This document shows, piece after piece, positions 41,581 to 51,735 of a stretch of 63,982 nucleotides of DNA. Location: positions 1 through 63,982 of the forward strand of contig JAABTT010000010.1 in assembly GCA_011389765.1 (NCBI GenBank), in the 5' to 3' direction. Origin of the DNA: Desulfohalobiaceae bacterium S24. Its GTDB lineage: Bacteria; Desulfobacterota; Desulfovibrionia; Desulfovibrionales; Desulfothermaceae. The translations under genes were made by a program, and so were the position numbers. Within the stretch, counting starts at the first letter, position 1, and every line of letters begins with the position of its first letter. The notes under the pieces are model-generated. The model did not search any database, was not told where the DNA came from, and saw only the letters and a list, made by a program, of their open reading frames with translations.

Positions 41581-43602
41581 TCAATCCTGAACCTGCTTTC
41601 TGATCTCCTCGACAATATGCGGATTGGCCAGGGTGGTCACGTCCCCGACAGTATTATAATTGGAGATGGAGGCCAAAATCCGGCGCATGATCTTTCCGGA
41701 TCTCGTCTTGGGCATATCGTCCACAATATAGACATGACCCGGTCTGGCGATCTTGCCCAGCACATCCGAAACCGTTTCCGAGACCTTTCCGGCCAGCTCC
41801 TCGCTGGGATCATGACCCGGCTTCAAGGAGACATAGAGATCCGGAATGATGCCCTTGACCTCGTCATGCACCGAGACCACAGCCGCCTCGGCCACTTCTT
41901 CCACCCGCAGGGCCGCAGATTCGATTTCCTTGGTTCCCAGACGATGCCCGGCCACATTTATCACGTCATCGATCCGTCCCAGGATGCGCACATACCCGTC
42001 CTCTTCCGGAACGGCCGCGTCGCCGGCCAGATATGGCCAATCACGCCAGTCTGTGCTCTTCGGGTCTTTGCAATATTTTTCATAATAGGTCTTGACGTAG
42101 CGCTCCCGATTTTTCCAGATAGTCTGGAAGGCTCCGGGCCAGGGATTTTTGATGCAGATATTCCCGGCTCTGCCTTCACCGGCCGGGATTTCCCTGCCCT
42201 CATCATCCAGAATGACCGGATGGATTCCCGGCAGCCCCGGGCCGGCGCTGCCCGGCTTCATGGGATTGACCCCGGGCAGAGTGCTGCACAAAAAGCCGCC
42301 GGTTTCAGTCTGCCACCAGGTATCGACAATAACCGCACCGGCCTTGCCCACCACATGATAATACCATCTCCAGACTTCCGGTTCGATGGGCTCCCCCACC
42401 GTGGTCATATGCTTGAACTTGAAATTGTACTTTTTGGGTTCATCCCCGCCTGCCTTCCGCAGGCCCCGAATCGCCGTAGGCGAAGTATGAAAGATGTTTA
42501 CATCGAGTTCTTCGGCCACTCTCCAGGGCCGTCCCGGATCAGGATAGGTGGGAACCCCTTCATACACCACGGTGCTGGCGGCCAGGGCCAGGGGACCGTA
42601 GACAATGAAGGAATGCCCGGTGATCCATCCGATATCGGCCATGCACCAGTACACATCCTCGGGATGAATATCCTGGACATACTTGGACATCCAGCTCACA
42701 TAGGACAGATAGCCTCCGATACTGTGCTGGCAGCCCTTGGGGCTGCCGGTGGAACCGCTGGTGTACATCAGAAACAGAATATCCTCGGCCGGCAGGGACA
42801 CCGGTGCAATGATCCGACCCCGATACGCCGGGAGCTGTTCATCCATACAAAAATCCCGGCCTTCAACAAGCGGGGTCGGAGAAGAATACCTGCCGGGGTA
42901 GCGCCGCCAGATCAAGACCTTCTTGACCTCCTGCCCCTGCCTGGCGGCCGCCTCCACGGCTTCGTCCGCCTTTTCTTTATGGTCCAGCATCTTCCCGCTG
43001 CGGTAATAGCCGTCCATGGTGATCAAAACCTCGCTCCCTGAATCCTGGATGCGATCCCCGCAGGCTTTGCCGCTGAAACCGGCAAAGACCTCGGAATGAA
43101 TCACCCCGAGCCTGGCGCAGGCCAGCATGGTAATCGGCAGCTCCGGAGTCATGGGCAGATGCAGGGTCACCCGGTCTCCGGCCTTGAGTCCGGCAAAGTC
43201 CCGGAGCAGGGCCGCGGTTTCATTGACCCGTCGATAGAGCTCCTGATAGGTGATATGCAGGATGGGCTCTTCCTCCAGCTCCGGGACAAAATGGATGGCG
43301 GTCTTGTTTTTGTAGGCATCCAGGTGCCGATCCAGGCAGTTGTAGCTGGCATTGAGCCGGCCGCCCACGAACCATTTCCAACAGGGGGCATCCGATGTGT
43401 CCAGGATGGTATGCCAGTATTGGTCCCAATGGAGCAGGTCTGCAAACTCTCGGAAACATTCCGGAAAATTTTCAAGGCTGAATCGCTGGTAAATGCTTGG
43501 GTCTGTGCAGTTGGCCTGGCCCACAAAATCCGGAGGAGGATAATAATACCCCTCTTCCTGCCAATGGACATCATAATACGCGGCAGCATTTTTTTCCGTC
43601 AT
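41581..43602 (-). CDS. acs: Acetyl-CoA synthetase (AMP-forming)
   Basis: A 673-residue ANL-family ligase that activates acetate (or propionate) to acyl-CoA through acyl-AMP. Motifs are YTSGSTGSPKGCQHS (phosphate loop), TWWQTETGGF, YLAGDAAVPEEDGYVRILGRIDDVINVAGHR (A5-A8 region) and the acetylation-target lysine in MPKTRSGKIMRRI. ACS_N is seen around LHWDQYWHTILDT. The ATG at 43602 follows AAGGAGGGGGCT. It is divergent from the Pat gene, whose product is the expected acetylator of the SGKIMRR lysine. The WWQTETGG tryptophan favours a small acyl substrate. Confidence 0.92.
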   Translation of the reverse strand: MTEKNAAAYYDVHWQEEGYYYPPPDFVGQANCTDPSIYQRFSLENFPECFREFADLLHWDQYWHTILDTSDAPCWKWFVGGRLNASYNCLDRHLDAYKNKTAIHFVPELEEEPILHITYQELYRRVNETAALLRDFAGLKAGDRVTLHLPMTPELPITMLACARLGVIHSEVFAGFSGKACGDRIQDSGSEVLITMDGYYRSGKMLDHKEKADEAVEAAARQGQEVKKVLIWRRYPGRYSSPTPLVEGRDFCMDEQLPAYRGRIIAPVSLPAEDILFLMYTSGSTGSPKGCQHSIGGYLSYVSWMSKYVQDIHPEDVYWCMADIGWITGHSFIVYGPLALAASTVVYEGVPTYPDPGRPWRVAEELDVNIFHTSPTAIRGLRKAGGDEPKKYNFKFKHMTTVGEPIEPEVWRWYYHVVGKAGAVIVDTWWQTETGGFLCSTLPGVNPMKPGSAGPGLPGIHPVILDDEGREIPAGEGRAGNICIKNPWPGAFQTIWKNRERYVKTYYEKYCKDPKSTDWRDWPYLAGDAAVPEEDGYVRILGRIDDVINVAGHRLGTKEIESAALRVEEVAEAAVVSVHDEVKGIIPDLYVSLKPGHDPSEELAGKVSETVSDVLGKIARPGHVYIVDDMPKTRSGKIMRRILASISNYNTVGDVTTLANPHIVEEIRKQVQD

Positions 43603-43935
43603 AGCCCCCTCCTTGGAATTCCGGAAGAATATTTGATTCCCGACTCTCAACGCGCCCCAGCCGAGCCTGAAAAAGCCAGGCGGGCACTTCTTTCACATTT
43701 TGGAACTCTTTTTTTGACAAACACCCGGCAGGCTGTCAAGCGGGAATTCAATCAAGCGGGAATTATAGAGGGACTTCCTGAAATGAAAAAACCATGATTG
43801 ATCATCAAAAAAATTTCCAGTAGGATAAATGGCAAAACAGATCCAAAGCGGGCCGGATTCGGATCCGAATATCTCCTGATCAGAATTCTGGCTGCTTCGC
43901 CCTCTCTAAAAAGCTGTTGCAATGGAGCTGCAGGT

Positions 43936-46620
43936 ATGAGTCTCAGTCATCTTGACGCCCTCTGCCGACCGAAATCCATCGCTGTGGTCGGAGCCTCGAA
44001 CAGACCCAAAAGTATCGGTTCCGTGGTAATCAAAAACCTGCTGCAGGAAGATTTCGCCGGCCCCATTCTACCGGTGAATCCCAAGCATACAGCCGTCGGC
44101 GGCGTCCTGGCCTACCCCTCTGTCGCAGAACTGCCCCTGGCCCCTGACCTGGCCATTGTCTGCACGCCGCCGGAAACTGTGCCTCGGTACATTGCGGATC
44201 TCGGCCGTCAAAAGACCAAATCCGTGCTTATCATGAGCACGGATTTGGAAAAATTTCACGACGAATCCGGCCGGAATTTCCGCGAGCTGAGCCTGAGAAC
44301 AGCCCGGGATTTCTCCATGCGGGTTCTGGGTCCGAATTGCCTGGGACTCATCGTTCCCAGATCCGGCTTGAACGCCAGTTTTGCCCATACCACCGTGCTC
44401 AAAGGCGATATCGCTTTTGTCTCCCAATCGGACTCTCTGGGGATTGCGGTCCTGGACTGGGCCAGAGATCGAGGCATCGGGTTTTCGAATTTCATTTCCC
44501 TGGGTGATTATGCGGATATCGACTTTGCCGACATTCTGGATTATCTGGGCGGCGATCCATATACCAGCTCCATCCTGCTGTATATTGAAAGCATCTGTAA
44601 TGCCAGAAAATTCATCTCCGCTGCCCGGTCGGCTTCACGCAACAAACCTCTCGTGGTGATTAAAAGCGGTCTCCTGGAGGAAACGCTGGAACCGTCTACT
44701 CTGCCTGCGGGGACTCCGGTGGAATGGGATGATATTTTCGACGGACTCTTTCGGCGGGCGGGCATGCTGCGGGTGTACAATGTAGCCGAACTTTTCGATT
44801 CCGTGGAGACCATGGCCAGGGCCAAACCCCTGCGGGGGGACCGTCTGGCCGTTTTAAGCAACGGCGGCGGACCGGCCATCATGGCCAAGGAGATCTTGCT
44901 CGATCAAGGGGGACATCTGGCCCAGCTTTCGGAGCAGACTCTGGAAAAACTGACCCAAAAACTCGAAGGCGACTTTCTGGGGCGCAATCCCATCCGAATC
45001 AAGGATCAGGCCTCGAGCGAGGTCTATGCCCAGGCTTTGGAAGCCCTCATCAAGGAAGAGCAGGTGGACGCTGTGCTTGTGATTCACGTGCCCACGGCTT
45101 TTTCCTCCAGTGAGGATATTGCCGGGGCCGTGGTCAATGCCATCGGCCGCAGCCGGAAAAACATCCTGACCGTCTGGCTGGGTGAAAAAGCAACGGTTCA
45201 GGCCAGACGCATCTTCGCCCTGGCCGGGGTCCCGACGTACGAGACCCCGGATCAGGCCACACGCCTGTTCATGGATATGGTCCGCTACCGCCGCAATCAA
45301 GCCATGCTCATGCAGACCCCGGATTCCATCCCCAAGGATTTTATTCCGAATCCGGACACGGCCAAAGCCATCATCAACAACGCCCTAGCAGAGGATCGAT
45401 ATCGTTTGAACCAGGCGGAAACCAACGAAATCCTCTCTGAATATGCCATTCCGGTTGTGGAGACGCGCATTGTGGAAACAGCCGAAGAAGCCGCGCTCAT
45501 GGCCAGAGAAATCGGCTTTCCGGTCGCCTTGAAGGTCCTTTCGCCTGAACTCAGAAGCAAGTATGAGGCGGGAGGGGTGGCCATGGATCTGGAATCTCCT
45601 GAAGAAATCATCAAAGCAGCCCGGGCCATGAACACCAGAATCCGCAAAAATCATCCGGACTTGGAACTCGAGGGGTTTATAATCCAGAAGATGGCCCGCC
45701 GTCCCGGAGCCCATGAACTCATCCTCGGAATCACCTCCACCCGGGACCTGGGTCCGGTCATCATGTTCGGTCAGGGAGGGCCGGCCGCCAAAGTGATCAA
45801 AGACCAGGCCGTGGGTCTGCCGCCCCTGAATATGAGCCTGGCCAACGAGCTGATCCAGCGCACCCACATCGCCAAGCTTCTCCGGGGCTCCCAGGGGCAG
45901 CCGGGAGTGGACCTGCAAAGCGTCAGACTGACTCTGGTCCAGCTCTCCCAGTTGATCATCGATCTTCCGGAGATCAAAAGTCTGAGCATCAATCCCCTGC
46001 TATCCGATGTTTCAGGGGTTATGGCCCTGGATGCCAGAATCGTTGTCCAAAAACCGGAGGACGGGGAGCAGCTCAGACTGGCCATTCAACCCTACCCGGA
46101 ACACTTGGAAGAACAGGCCAGGCTCAAATCCGGAGAAGACATCCTGCTCCGCCCGATTCGGCCCGAAGACGAGCACAGTCATTCCGAATTCATCAACAGC
46201 TTATCCCAGGAAGATTTGCGCCTGCGCTTTTTCGGCTATGTGCACAATTTTTCCCACACCCAGCTGGCCAGGTTCACCCAGATCGACTATGAACGGGAAA
46301 TGGCCTTTATCGCCACCACACGCAGCCAGGCGGACAGGCAGAAAACGCTTGGGGTCATCCGCACCCATTTTGATCCGGACAACACTGAAGGCGAATTTGC
46401 CGTGGTGATCAGCACCGAACTCAAGGCCCAAAGCCTGGGCTCCACTCTCATGGACAAAATGATCCGCTACTGCCGGGAACGTGGAACCAAGGAACTCATG
46501 GCCTATACCTTGCGGGAAAACCGAGGAATGCAGGCCCTGGCCCAAAAATTCGGCTTCACGAGCAAGGCGGTGCCCGACGATCCAGAGACCGTGGAACTCA
46601 GGCTCAAGCTGAGGGAATGA
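43936..46620 (+). CDS. Protein lysine acetyltransferase Pat (ACD-like domain plus GNAT)
   Basis: An 894-residue protein. The N-terminal about 700 residues are an inactive-looking ADP-forming acyl-CoA synthetase module: CoA-binding LCRPKSIAVVGASNRP, a ligase domain where the catalytic SHTGA is replaced by a STLPAG segment, and ATP-grasp ending SLSINPLL. The last about 160 residues are a GNAT domain (LLRPIRPEDEHSHSEFI, AQSLGSTLMDKMIRYC, ENRGMQALAQKFGF). This is the PatZ/YfiQ architecture that acetylates and inactivates Acs, encoded divergently next door. The ATG at 43936 has GGAG upstream; the frame is open to 43798 but lacks a ribosome site there. Confidence 0.88.
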   Translation: MSLSHLDALCRPKSIAVVGASNRPKSIGSVVIKNLLQEDFAGPILPVNPKHTAVGGVLAYPSVAELPLAPDLAIVCTPPETVPRYIADLGRQKTKSVLIMSTDLEKFHDESGRNFRELSLRTARDFSMRVLGPNCLGLIVPRSGLNASFAHTTVLKGDIAFVSQSDSLGIAVLDWARDRGIGFSNFISLGDYADIDFADILDYLGGDPYTSSILLYIESICNARKFISAARSASRNKPLVVIKSGLLEETLEPSTLPAGTPVEWDDIFDGLFRRAGMLRVYNVAELFDSVETMARAKPLRGDRLAVLSNGGGPAIMAKEILLDQGGHLAQLSEQTLEKLTQKLEGDFLGRNPIRIKDQASSEVYAQALEALIKEEQVDAVLVIHVPTAFSSSEDIAGAVVNAIGRSRKNILTVWLGEKATVQARRIFALAGVPTYETPDQATRLFMDMVRYRRNQAMLMQTPDSIPKDFIPNPDTAKAIINNALAEDRYRLNQAETNEILSEYAIPVVETRIVETAEEAALMAREIGFPVALKVLSPELRSKYEAGGVAMDLESPEEIIKAARAMNTRIRKNHPDLELEGFIIQKMARRPGAHELILGITSTRDLGPVIMFGQGGPAAKVIKDQAVGLPPLNMSLANELIQRTHIAKLLRGSQGQPGVDLQSVRLTLVQLSQLIIDLPEIKSLSINPLLSDVSGVMALDARIVVQKPEDGEQLRLAIQPYPEHLEEQARLKSGEDILLRPIRPEDEHSHSEFINSLSQEDLRLRFFGYVHNFSHTQLARFTQIDYEREMAFIATTRSQADRQKTLGVIRTHFDPDNTEGEFAVVISTELKAQSLGSTLMDKMIRYCRERGTKELMAYTLRENRGMQALAQKFGFTSKAVPDDPETVELRLKLRE

Positions 46621-46765
46621 AGAGACGCGATGCGAGATGAGCGGCAGTGAAAGAGGAAGCCTTAGAAAACCAAGAGCCGGAAGCGTTTAAGCGAAAGAGG
46701 GCTCTGTGATCGGTTCGTGGGTCAGCTGAAGTTTCATACGAGCTTTGCCAGAGGCAAAGCTGACA

Positions 46766-49507
46766 TCAGAGGAACTCCCCGGTCACGGATTCCGGATTGG
46801 CCTTGACGGCCTCCGGCGTTCCCTGGGCCACGACCCGGCCCCCGAATTCCCCGCCCCCGGGCCCAAGATCCAGCACATAGTCCGCCGATTTGATGACATC
46901 GGCATTATGTTCAATAACCACCACCGTGGCCCCCTTGTCCACCAATCGCTGCAGTACCTGGATCAATTTGCCCACCTCGTGCATGTGCAGTCCGGTGGTG
47001 GGTTCATCCAGAATGTACAGAGCCGCGGGCAGACTTCTCTTGCCGAGTTCCTTGGATATCTTCAGGCGCTGCGCTTCGCCGCCGGACAGGGTCGTGGCCG
47101 ACTGGCCCAGGGAAATATACTCCAAACCGACCTCTTGAAGCACCCCGAGTTTTCGTTCCAGAATCGGATGGTTCTCGAAAAACTTCAGGGCCTGCCGAAC
47201 CGTGAGGTCCAGAACCTGGGCGATATTCAGCCCCTTATACTCCACATCCAGGGTCTCCCGGTTGTAGCGCTTGCCTTTGCAAACCTCGCAGGTGACAAAC
47301 ACATCCGGCAGAAAATGCATCTCCACCCGGATCTGCCCGTCCCCCTGACAGGCTTCGCAGCGGCCGCCCTTGACATTGAAGCTGAAACGGCCCGGTTTGT
47401 AGCCTCGTTTTTTTGCCTCTTTGGTGGACGCGAAAATTTTGCGGATCTCATCAAAGACTTTGGTATAGGTGGCTGGATTGGAACGGGGGGTCCGGCCGAT
47501 AGGGGATTGGTCAATGGAAATCACCTTGTCCACTTGCTCCGCCCCCTCGAAACCATCCAAAAGTCCGGGATTGTCGACCTTGATGCCCCGGTTCAAGGCC
47601 AGATGCTTATACAGGGTGTCCACAATCAGCGAACTCTTGCCCGAGCCTGAGACCCCGGTCACGCAAAGCAGGACGCGCAGCGGAAACTCCAGGGAAATAT
47701 TCTGCAGGTTGTTGGTCCGGACATTGCGCAGCCGCAGGGTCCCCGCACCGCTTCGCCGTATCTTGGGAACGGCTATCTTCAGTTCCCGCCGCAAATATTT
47801 TCCGGTAAGCGACTCCGCATGTTGCAGGAGTCCGGGGACATCCCCGCTATAGACCAGTTCTCCGCCCAGGGCCCCGGACCCCGGGCCCAGCTCCAGGACA
47901 TGGTCGGCCGTTCGAATGGTCGGTTCGTCATGCTCCACCACCAGCACCGAGTTCCCCCTGGATTGAAGCCTGCGCAAGGACTCCAGCAGAAGGCGGTTGT
48001 CCCTGGGATGCAGTCCAATGCTCGGCTCGTCCAGGACATAGGTCACCCCCACCAGCCCGGAACCCAGCTGGCCGGCCAAACGGATGCGCTGGGCCTCGCC
48101 GCCGGACAGGGTGGACATGTTGCGGTCCAGGCTCAAGTACTCCAGGCCCACACTGGCCAAAAAATCGAGCCGGTGGATGAGTTCCTTGAGAATCGGTTCG
48201 GCGATGCGCGCTTGAAAGCCTGTAAAACTGAGGGAGCGCAGCCACTCGAGCCCGAGTCGGATTGACTGCCTGCAAAAGTCGCGGATGCTGGTTCGATCCA
48301 CCAGAACCGCCAGGGCTTCGGGCCGCAGCCGGGCCCCGCCGCATTCAGGGCAGACTCTGGATTGCCTGAATCTGGACAGTTCATCCATCCAGACCCGGCC
48401 AAATTCCAGGCCCCGCTCCAAAAGAGGGATCACCCCGGGCCAGTTCTGAGCGGGACTGCCGTAAAACAGCCCATCCAGAGCCTGTTTTGAGTAATCCTTC
48501 AGCGGGGTGCCCAGATCAAATCCCAGGTGCTTCCCGAGTTCCGCGACCTGATCCTTGTATCTGGCAAACACCCGTTCCTTTTTCCAGGGCAGAATTGCGC
48601 CTTCCTGCAGGGACAGGCCCCGGTTCGGTGCAATGAGCAGCGCTTCAAAATATTCCAGGCTGCCGATTCCGGAGCAGGCCGGACATGCCCCCTGGGGGCT
48701 GTTAAAGGAAAAAAGCTGCGGACTGGGCTTGGGCAGACTGATTTTGCACTCAGGACAGACCGCCTCTGTGCTGAAAAAAAGATCCTCCCCTTGAACCAGG
48801 GAAATGATCACCCCGCCGGCACCCATGGTCAGGGCTAGTTCCAGGGAATCCGCCAGTCGTTTGCGGATTTCCGGTTTGACTACCAGCCGGTCCACCACCA
48901 GCTCCAGGGTGTGCCGCTTGTTCTTCTCCAACTCCGGAGGGTCCTCCAGCAGATGGACTTCCCGATCCACCCTGACCCGGACAAAGCCCTGGCTCTTGAG
49001 CTTCTTGAATACATCTGCCTGGGCCCCCTTGCGGGCCTGCACCAAAGGAGCCAGGACAAAAAATTTTGTCCCAGCCGGAAGCTCCAGGACGGCGTCGATG
49101 ATCTCGTCCGGAGTCTGATTCTTGATGGCCAGCCCGCATTGCGGGCAGAAAGCGCTTCCCAGTCTGGCAAAGAAAACCCGCAAAAAATCATAGACCTCAG
49201 TCACCGTACCCACAGTTGACCGCGGATTTTTGGAAGCCGCGTGCTGCTCCAGGGAAATGGCCGGAGACAGGCCTTCGATTTTTTCTACTTCGGGTTTGTC
49301 CAATTGGGGCAGAAACTGCCTGGCGTAGGCCGACAAAGACTCCACATACCGCCTCTGTCCTTCGGCATAAATAATGTCAAAGGCCAGAGTGGATTTTCCC
49401 GAACCGCTTGGTCCGCAGATCACCACCAGCTTGTTGCGCGGCAGCTTCAGATCAAGGTTCTTCAGGTTGTGATGCCTGGCCCCTTGAATGCGGATATGAT
49501 CATGCAT
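46766..49507 (-). CDS. uvrA: Excinuclease ABC subunit A
   Basis: A 913-residue damage-recognition ATPase of nucleotide excision repair. The two ABC modules show Walker A GPSGSGKSTLAFD (near residue 31) and GVSGSGKSSLIVD (near 620), with LSGGEAQRIRLA and LSGGEAQRLKIS signatures. Zinc modules are visible in CPECKISLP..ACPACSGIG and CEACQGDGQI..CEVCKGKRYN. NPRSTVGTVTEVYD and RTPRSNPATYTKV are the conserved substrate loops. The length is slightly under the usual 940. It stands alone between Pat and mla genes. Confidence 0.96.
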   Translation of the reverse strand: MHDHIRIQGARHHNLKNLDLKLPRNKLVVICGPSGSGKSTLAFDIIYAEGQRRYVESLSAYARQFLPQLDKPEVEKIEGLSPAISLEQHAASKNPRSTVGTVTEVYDFLRVFFARLGSAFCPQCGLAIKNQTPDEIIDAVLELPAGTKFFVLAPLVQARKGAQADVFKKLKSQGFVRVRVDREVHLLEDPPELEKNKRHTLELVVDRLVVKPEIRKRLADSLELALTMGAGGVIISLVQGEDLFFSTEAVCPECKISLPKPSPQLFSFNSPQGACPACSGIGSLEYFEALLIAPNRGLSLQEGAILPWKKERVFARYKDQVAELGKHLGFDLGTPLKDYSKQALDGLFYGSPAQNWPGVIPLLERGLEFGRVWMDELSRFRQSRVCPECGGARLRPEALAVLVDRTSIRDFCRQSIRLGLEWLRSLSFTGFQARIAEPILKELIHRLDFLASVGLEYLSLDRNMSTLSGGEAQRIRLAGQLGSGLVGVTYVLDEPSIGLHPRDNRLLLESLRRLQSRGNSVLVVEHDEPTIRTADHVLELGPGSGALGGELVYSGDVPGLLQHAESLTGKYLRRELKIAVPKIRRSGAGTLRLRNVRTNNLQNISLEFPLRVLLCVTGVSGSGKSSLIVDTLYKHLALNRGIKVDNPGLLDGFEGAEQVDKVISIDQSPIGRTPRSNPATYTKVFDEIRKIFASTKEAKKRGYKPGRFSFNVKGGRCEACQGDGQIRVEMHFLPDVFVTCEVCKGKRYNRETLDVEYKGLNIAQVLDLTVRQALKFFENHPILERKLGVLQEVGLEYISLGQSATTLSGGEAQRLKISKELGKRSLPAALYILDEPTTGLHMHEVGKLIQVLQRLVDKGATVVVIEHNADVIKSADYVLDLGPGGGEFGGRVVAQGTPEAVKANPESVTGEFL

Positions 49508-49605
49508 ACGTAGGAGATTGAATATTTAAGATTGAAGATTGAATATTGCTGGATAAGAGAAGAGCGTAGAATGGCGAGCCCGCAAAATGGCTTCAGGAAG
49601 CCCAT

Positions 49606-49640
49606 ATAATTTTGTAACGGTCTTTCCGTTACAAAATTAT
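49606..49640 (-). terminator. Perfect hairpin at the end of mlaA
   Basis: ATAATTTTGTAACGG (49606-49620) pairs with CCGTTACAAAATTAT (49626-49640) over a 5-base loop. The mlaA stop codon lies in the stem. The A/T-rich outer stem gives U-rich RNA, but no long U-run follows, so it is a probable terminator for the mla operon. Confidence 0.65.
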
Positions 49641-50395
49641 TGTTGGATCTGCTTGCGCCGATACTGCAGATAGCCGTCCTGGAAGGCGGTATAAGGATCC
49701 ATGGCGCCCTGTTTCATCTCCTCGTATTCATCGGGGTTGAAAGACTGGGAATTGATCCGCTCCCCGGCCTTCAGTCCCCGGCGGAGCCAGAGTGAATCAA
49801 GATAGCTCAGGGGATTCAAAAAATAATCGCCGACACGGCCAAAGCTGTCTCGGACAGTTGAAGGCCCCAGCACAGGCCAGACGAGATAGACTCCCTCGGG
49901 GCACCCCCAGTAGCCCAGAGTTTGCCCCGTATCTTCCCCGGGCACAGACGAAGACAGACCCGGCATGGTCTTGGAGATCTGCGCGAGGCCCAACATGCCT
50001 ACGCTGGAATCGATGAGGAAAGATCCGGTTTCCTGAGCCGCCCGGGTCCATTTGCCCTGCAGGAGATTATTCACCAGACGAATTGGAAATTTCAAATTTG
50101 TAAAAACATTGCGGACCCCTTTCCTGATCTCCTCCGGCATGACCCTGGCATACCCTTCGGCTGCCGGCTGCAGAAAATACAGATATAATTTGTCATTCAG
50201 GGAAAAAACAAGCCTGTTCCAGGATTCAAGGGGATCGGGCACAGCCGTTTTCTCTGTCTGTTCATAATCAGCACTCAGCTCGTCAAGAAGGGATTCTTCA
50301 CCCGCTCCCTGGGACCAGGCCGGGTTCGCCTGCAAAAGCAGGCCCGGCAGGAGGCAGAGAAGCACAAAAAAGAAACGAACATGTCCATGTCTCAT
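49637..50395 (-). CDS. mlaA: MlaA family outer-membrane lipid asymmetry protein
   Basis: A 252-residue envelope protein that with MlaC and MlaFEDB moves misplaced phospholipid from the outer to the inner membrane. Motifs are DPLESWNRLVFSLNDKLYLY, VRNVFTNLKFPIRLVNNLLQG and DTGQTLGYWGCPEGVYLVWPVLGPSTVRDSFG, diagnostic of VacJ/MlaA. The signal peptide is about 28 residues, ending NPAWSQ; no lipobox Cys is seen, unlike E. coli MlaA. Its ATG overlaps the mlaC stop (ATGA). Confidence 0.93.
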   Translation of the reverse strand: MRHGHVRFFFVLLCLLPGLLLQANPAWSQGAGEESLLDELSADYEQTEKTAVPDPLESWNRLVFSLNDKLYLYFLQPAAEGYARVMPEEIRKGVRNVFTNLKFPIRLVNNLLQGKWTRAAQETGSFLIDSSVGMLGLAQISKTMPGLSSSVPGEDTGQTLGYWGCPEGVYLVWPVLGPSTVRDSFGRVGDYFLNPLSYLDSLWLRRGLKAGERINSQSFNPDEYEEMKQGAMDPYTAFQDGYLQYRRKQIQQ

Positions 50396-51072
50396 GAATT
50401 CGACACCTTGTCTTCAGATTCCAGAAATTCCTCAGGTTCAAGCGAGGAAGGGTCGTTTTCCACCTTCTCGCGCAAGGCCTCAAGCATCTCTTCAGGGCTC
50501 TTTTCAAAGAGGATTTCATCGAACTGTTTTCGATAGTTGGCGATCAGGCTCACTCCTTCCACCAGGACATCGTAAATCTTCCACTGTTCATCCTGCAAAA
50601 CAAGACGATAATCCACCGGTATTTTTTTCCCATCATGCCGAATCACGGATTCAACTTCCGCCTTTCTGGAGGAAAACAGAGTTTCATCCAGGATCTCTAC
50701 TTTATCTTTGGAATATTTCTGAATTTTTTTAAGATGTTCCAAAATTTTTTCAAAATAATTTGCCTCAAGCAGCTGCCGGTAAAGATCGACAAATGTATCC
50801 TGCTGCGGCCCGCTCAAATTTTTCCAATGCCGTCCCAGACTCATCATGGACATGATGCGAAAATCGAATATCTCATTGCTTAAACCGCTCAATCGCTTCC
50901 GCAATTCCGATTTTGGGTCACAATCTCCAGTGCAGGAGTCCGCCTCTTGAAACACCTGAAGGACGTTGCCGATATAGGCATCGATCCGCTCGGCCGGAGC
51001 CTCTCCCGCCACAGCCCCGGACGGCAGCAGGCACCAGATCAGCCCGGCCATGCACATCATTCTCCAAACCAT
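50392..51072 (-). CDS. mlaC: MlaC family periplasmic phospholipid carrier
   Basis: A 226-residue periplasmic protein with a signal peptide (MVWRMMCMAGLIWCLLPSG, cleaved near AVAGEA). The family core is seen in FDFRIMSMMSLGRHWKNL, FVDLYRQLLEANYF and VDYRLVLQDEQWKIYDVLVEGVSLIANYRKQF. The ATG at 51072 follows GAGGGGAG; the frame is open to 51087. It is separated from mlaD by a 207-base gap filled with degenerate repeats, unusual for this operon. Confidence 0.93.
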   Translation of the reverse strand: MVWRMMCMAGLIWCLLPSGAVAGEAPAERIDAYIGNVLQVFQEADSCTGDCDPKSELRKRLSGLSNEIFDFRIMSMMSLGRHWKNLSGPQQDTFVDLYRQLLEANYFEKILEHLKKIQKYSKDKVEILDETLFSSRKAEVESVIRHDGKKIPVDYRLVLQDEQWKIYDVLVEGVSLIANYRKQFDEILFEKSPEEMLEALREKVENDPSSLEPEEFLESEDKVSNS

Positions 51073-51129
51073 AATCTCTCCCCTCACCGTTCCGGTTCAG
51101 CCGTTTTTATCAATCTTTGTTTTTGTCAT

Positions 51130-51279
51130 TTGAGAATTTGAATTTCGTGCTTGTTTCTCTCCGAGGCGTAGGCTCTACGAGCCGGAGGCGAATTTCGAGT
51201 TTCGTGCTTCGAATTTATCATAAGCAAATATTTGTCCAAAAAAATACTCAAATTTTAGCTCATGGTTAAGAGCTCTGAA
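51130..51279. repeat. Degenerate repeat inside the mla operon
   Basis: Includes TTTCGTGCTTCGAATTTA (also at about 36598-36615) and the TTTAGCTCATGGTTAAGAGCTCTGAA hairpin that recurs at about 36652 and 53001. It lies between mlaD and mlaC, whose genes are usually adjacent. Confidence 0.65.
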
Positions 51280-51735
51280 TTATTCCTTTGCATCCCCAAA
51301 GACATATTTACTGACAAGATCTTCAAAATCAATAGGGGCCTGGGTTTCGATAAGCATGTCTCCCGGCTCAAGCATAAAACCAGAGCCTCCCGGGGAAATG
51401 TTGATGTATTTATCCCCGATCAAGCCACTGGTTTTGATCGAAGCCAGGGAATCATCACTCAGGTTGATACCTTCCTGGATATTCAGGTTCACGATGGACA
51501 CAAAATCCTTTTTATCCAAAACTATTCCGGTAACCTGCCCCACTTTGACCCCGGAAATCATAACGTCGTTCCCGGTTCGAAGGCCGGTCACCGAACTGAA
51601 TCTGGCCTTGAGCGGATAGCTGTCCTTTCCAAACAACTGGACATCGCCCAACTTGACGCTCAAATACCCGATACAGATCAAGGCGATGACGACAAAGATT
51701 CCAACGCCTGTTTCCACGACATATTTTTTGTTCAT
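51280..51735 (-). CDS. mlaD: MlaD (MCE-domain) protein
   Basis: A 151-residue MCE protein. The N-terminal anchor helix (VVETGVGIFVVIALICIGYL) is followed by the MCE domain (LKARFSSVTGLRTGNDVMISGVKVG.., GLIGDKYINISPGG). MlaD forms the hexameric periplasmic ring of the inner-membrane Mla complex. It overlaps the mlaF stop by 4 bases. The ring-forming C-terminal helix is short, as in E. coli. Confidence 0.93.
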   Translation of the reverse strand: MNKKYVVETGVGIFVVIALICIGYLSVKLGDVQLFGKDSYPLKARFSSVTGLRTGNDVMISGVKVGQVTGIVLDKKDFVSIVNLNIQEGINLSDDSLASIKTSGLIGDKYINISPGGSGFMLEPGDMLIETQAPIDFEDLVSKYVFGDAKE

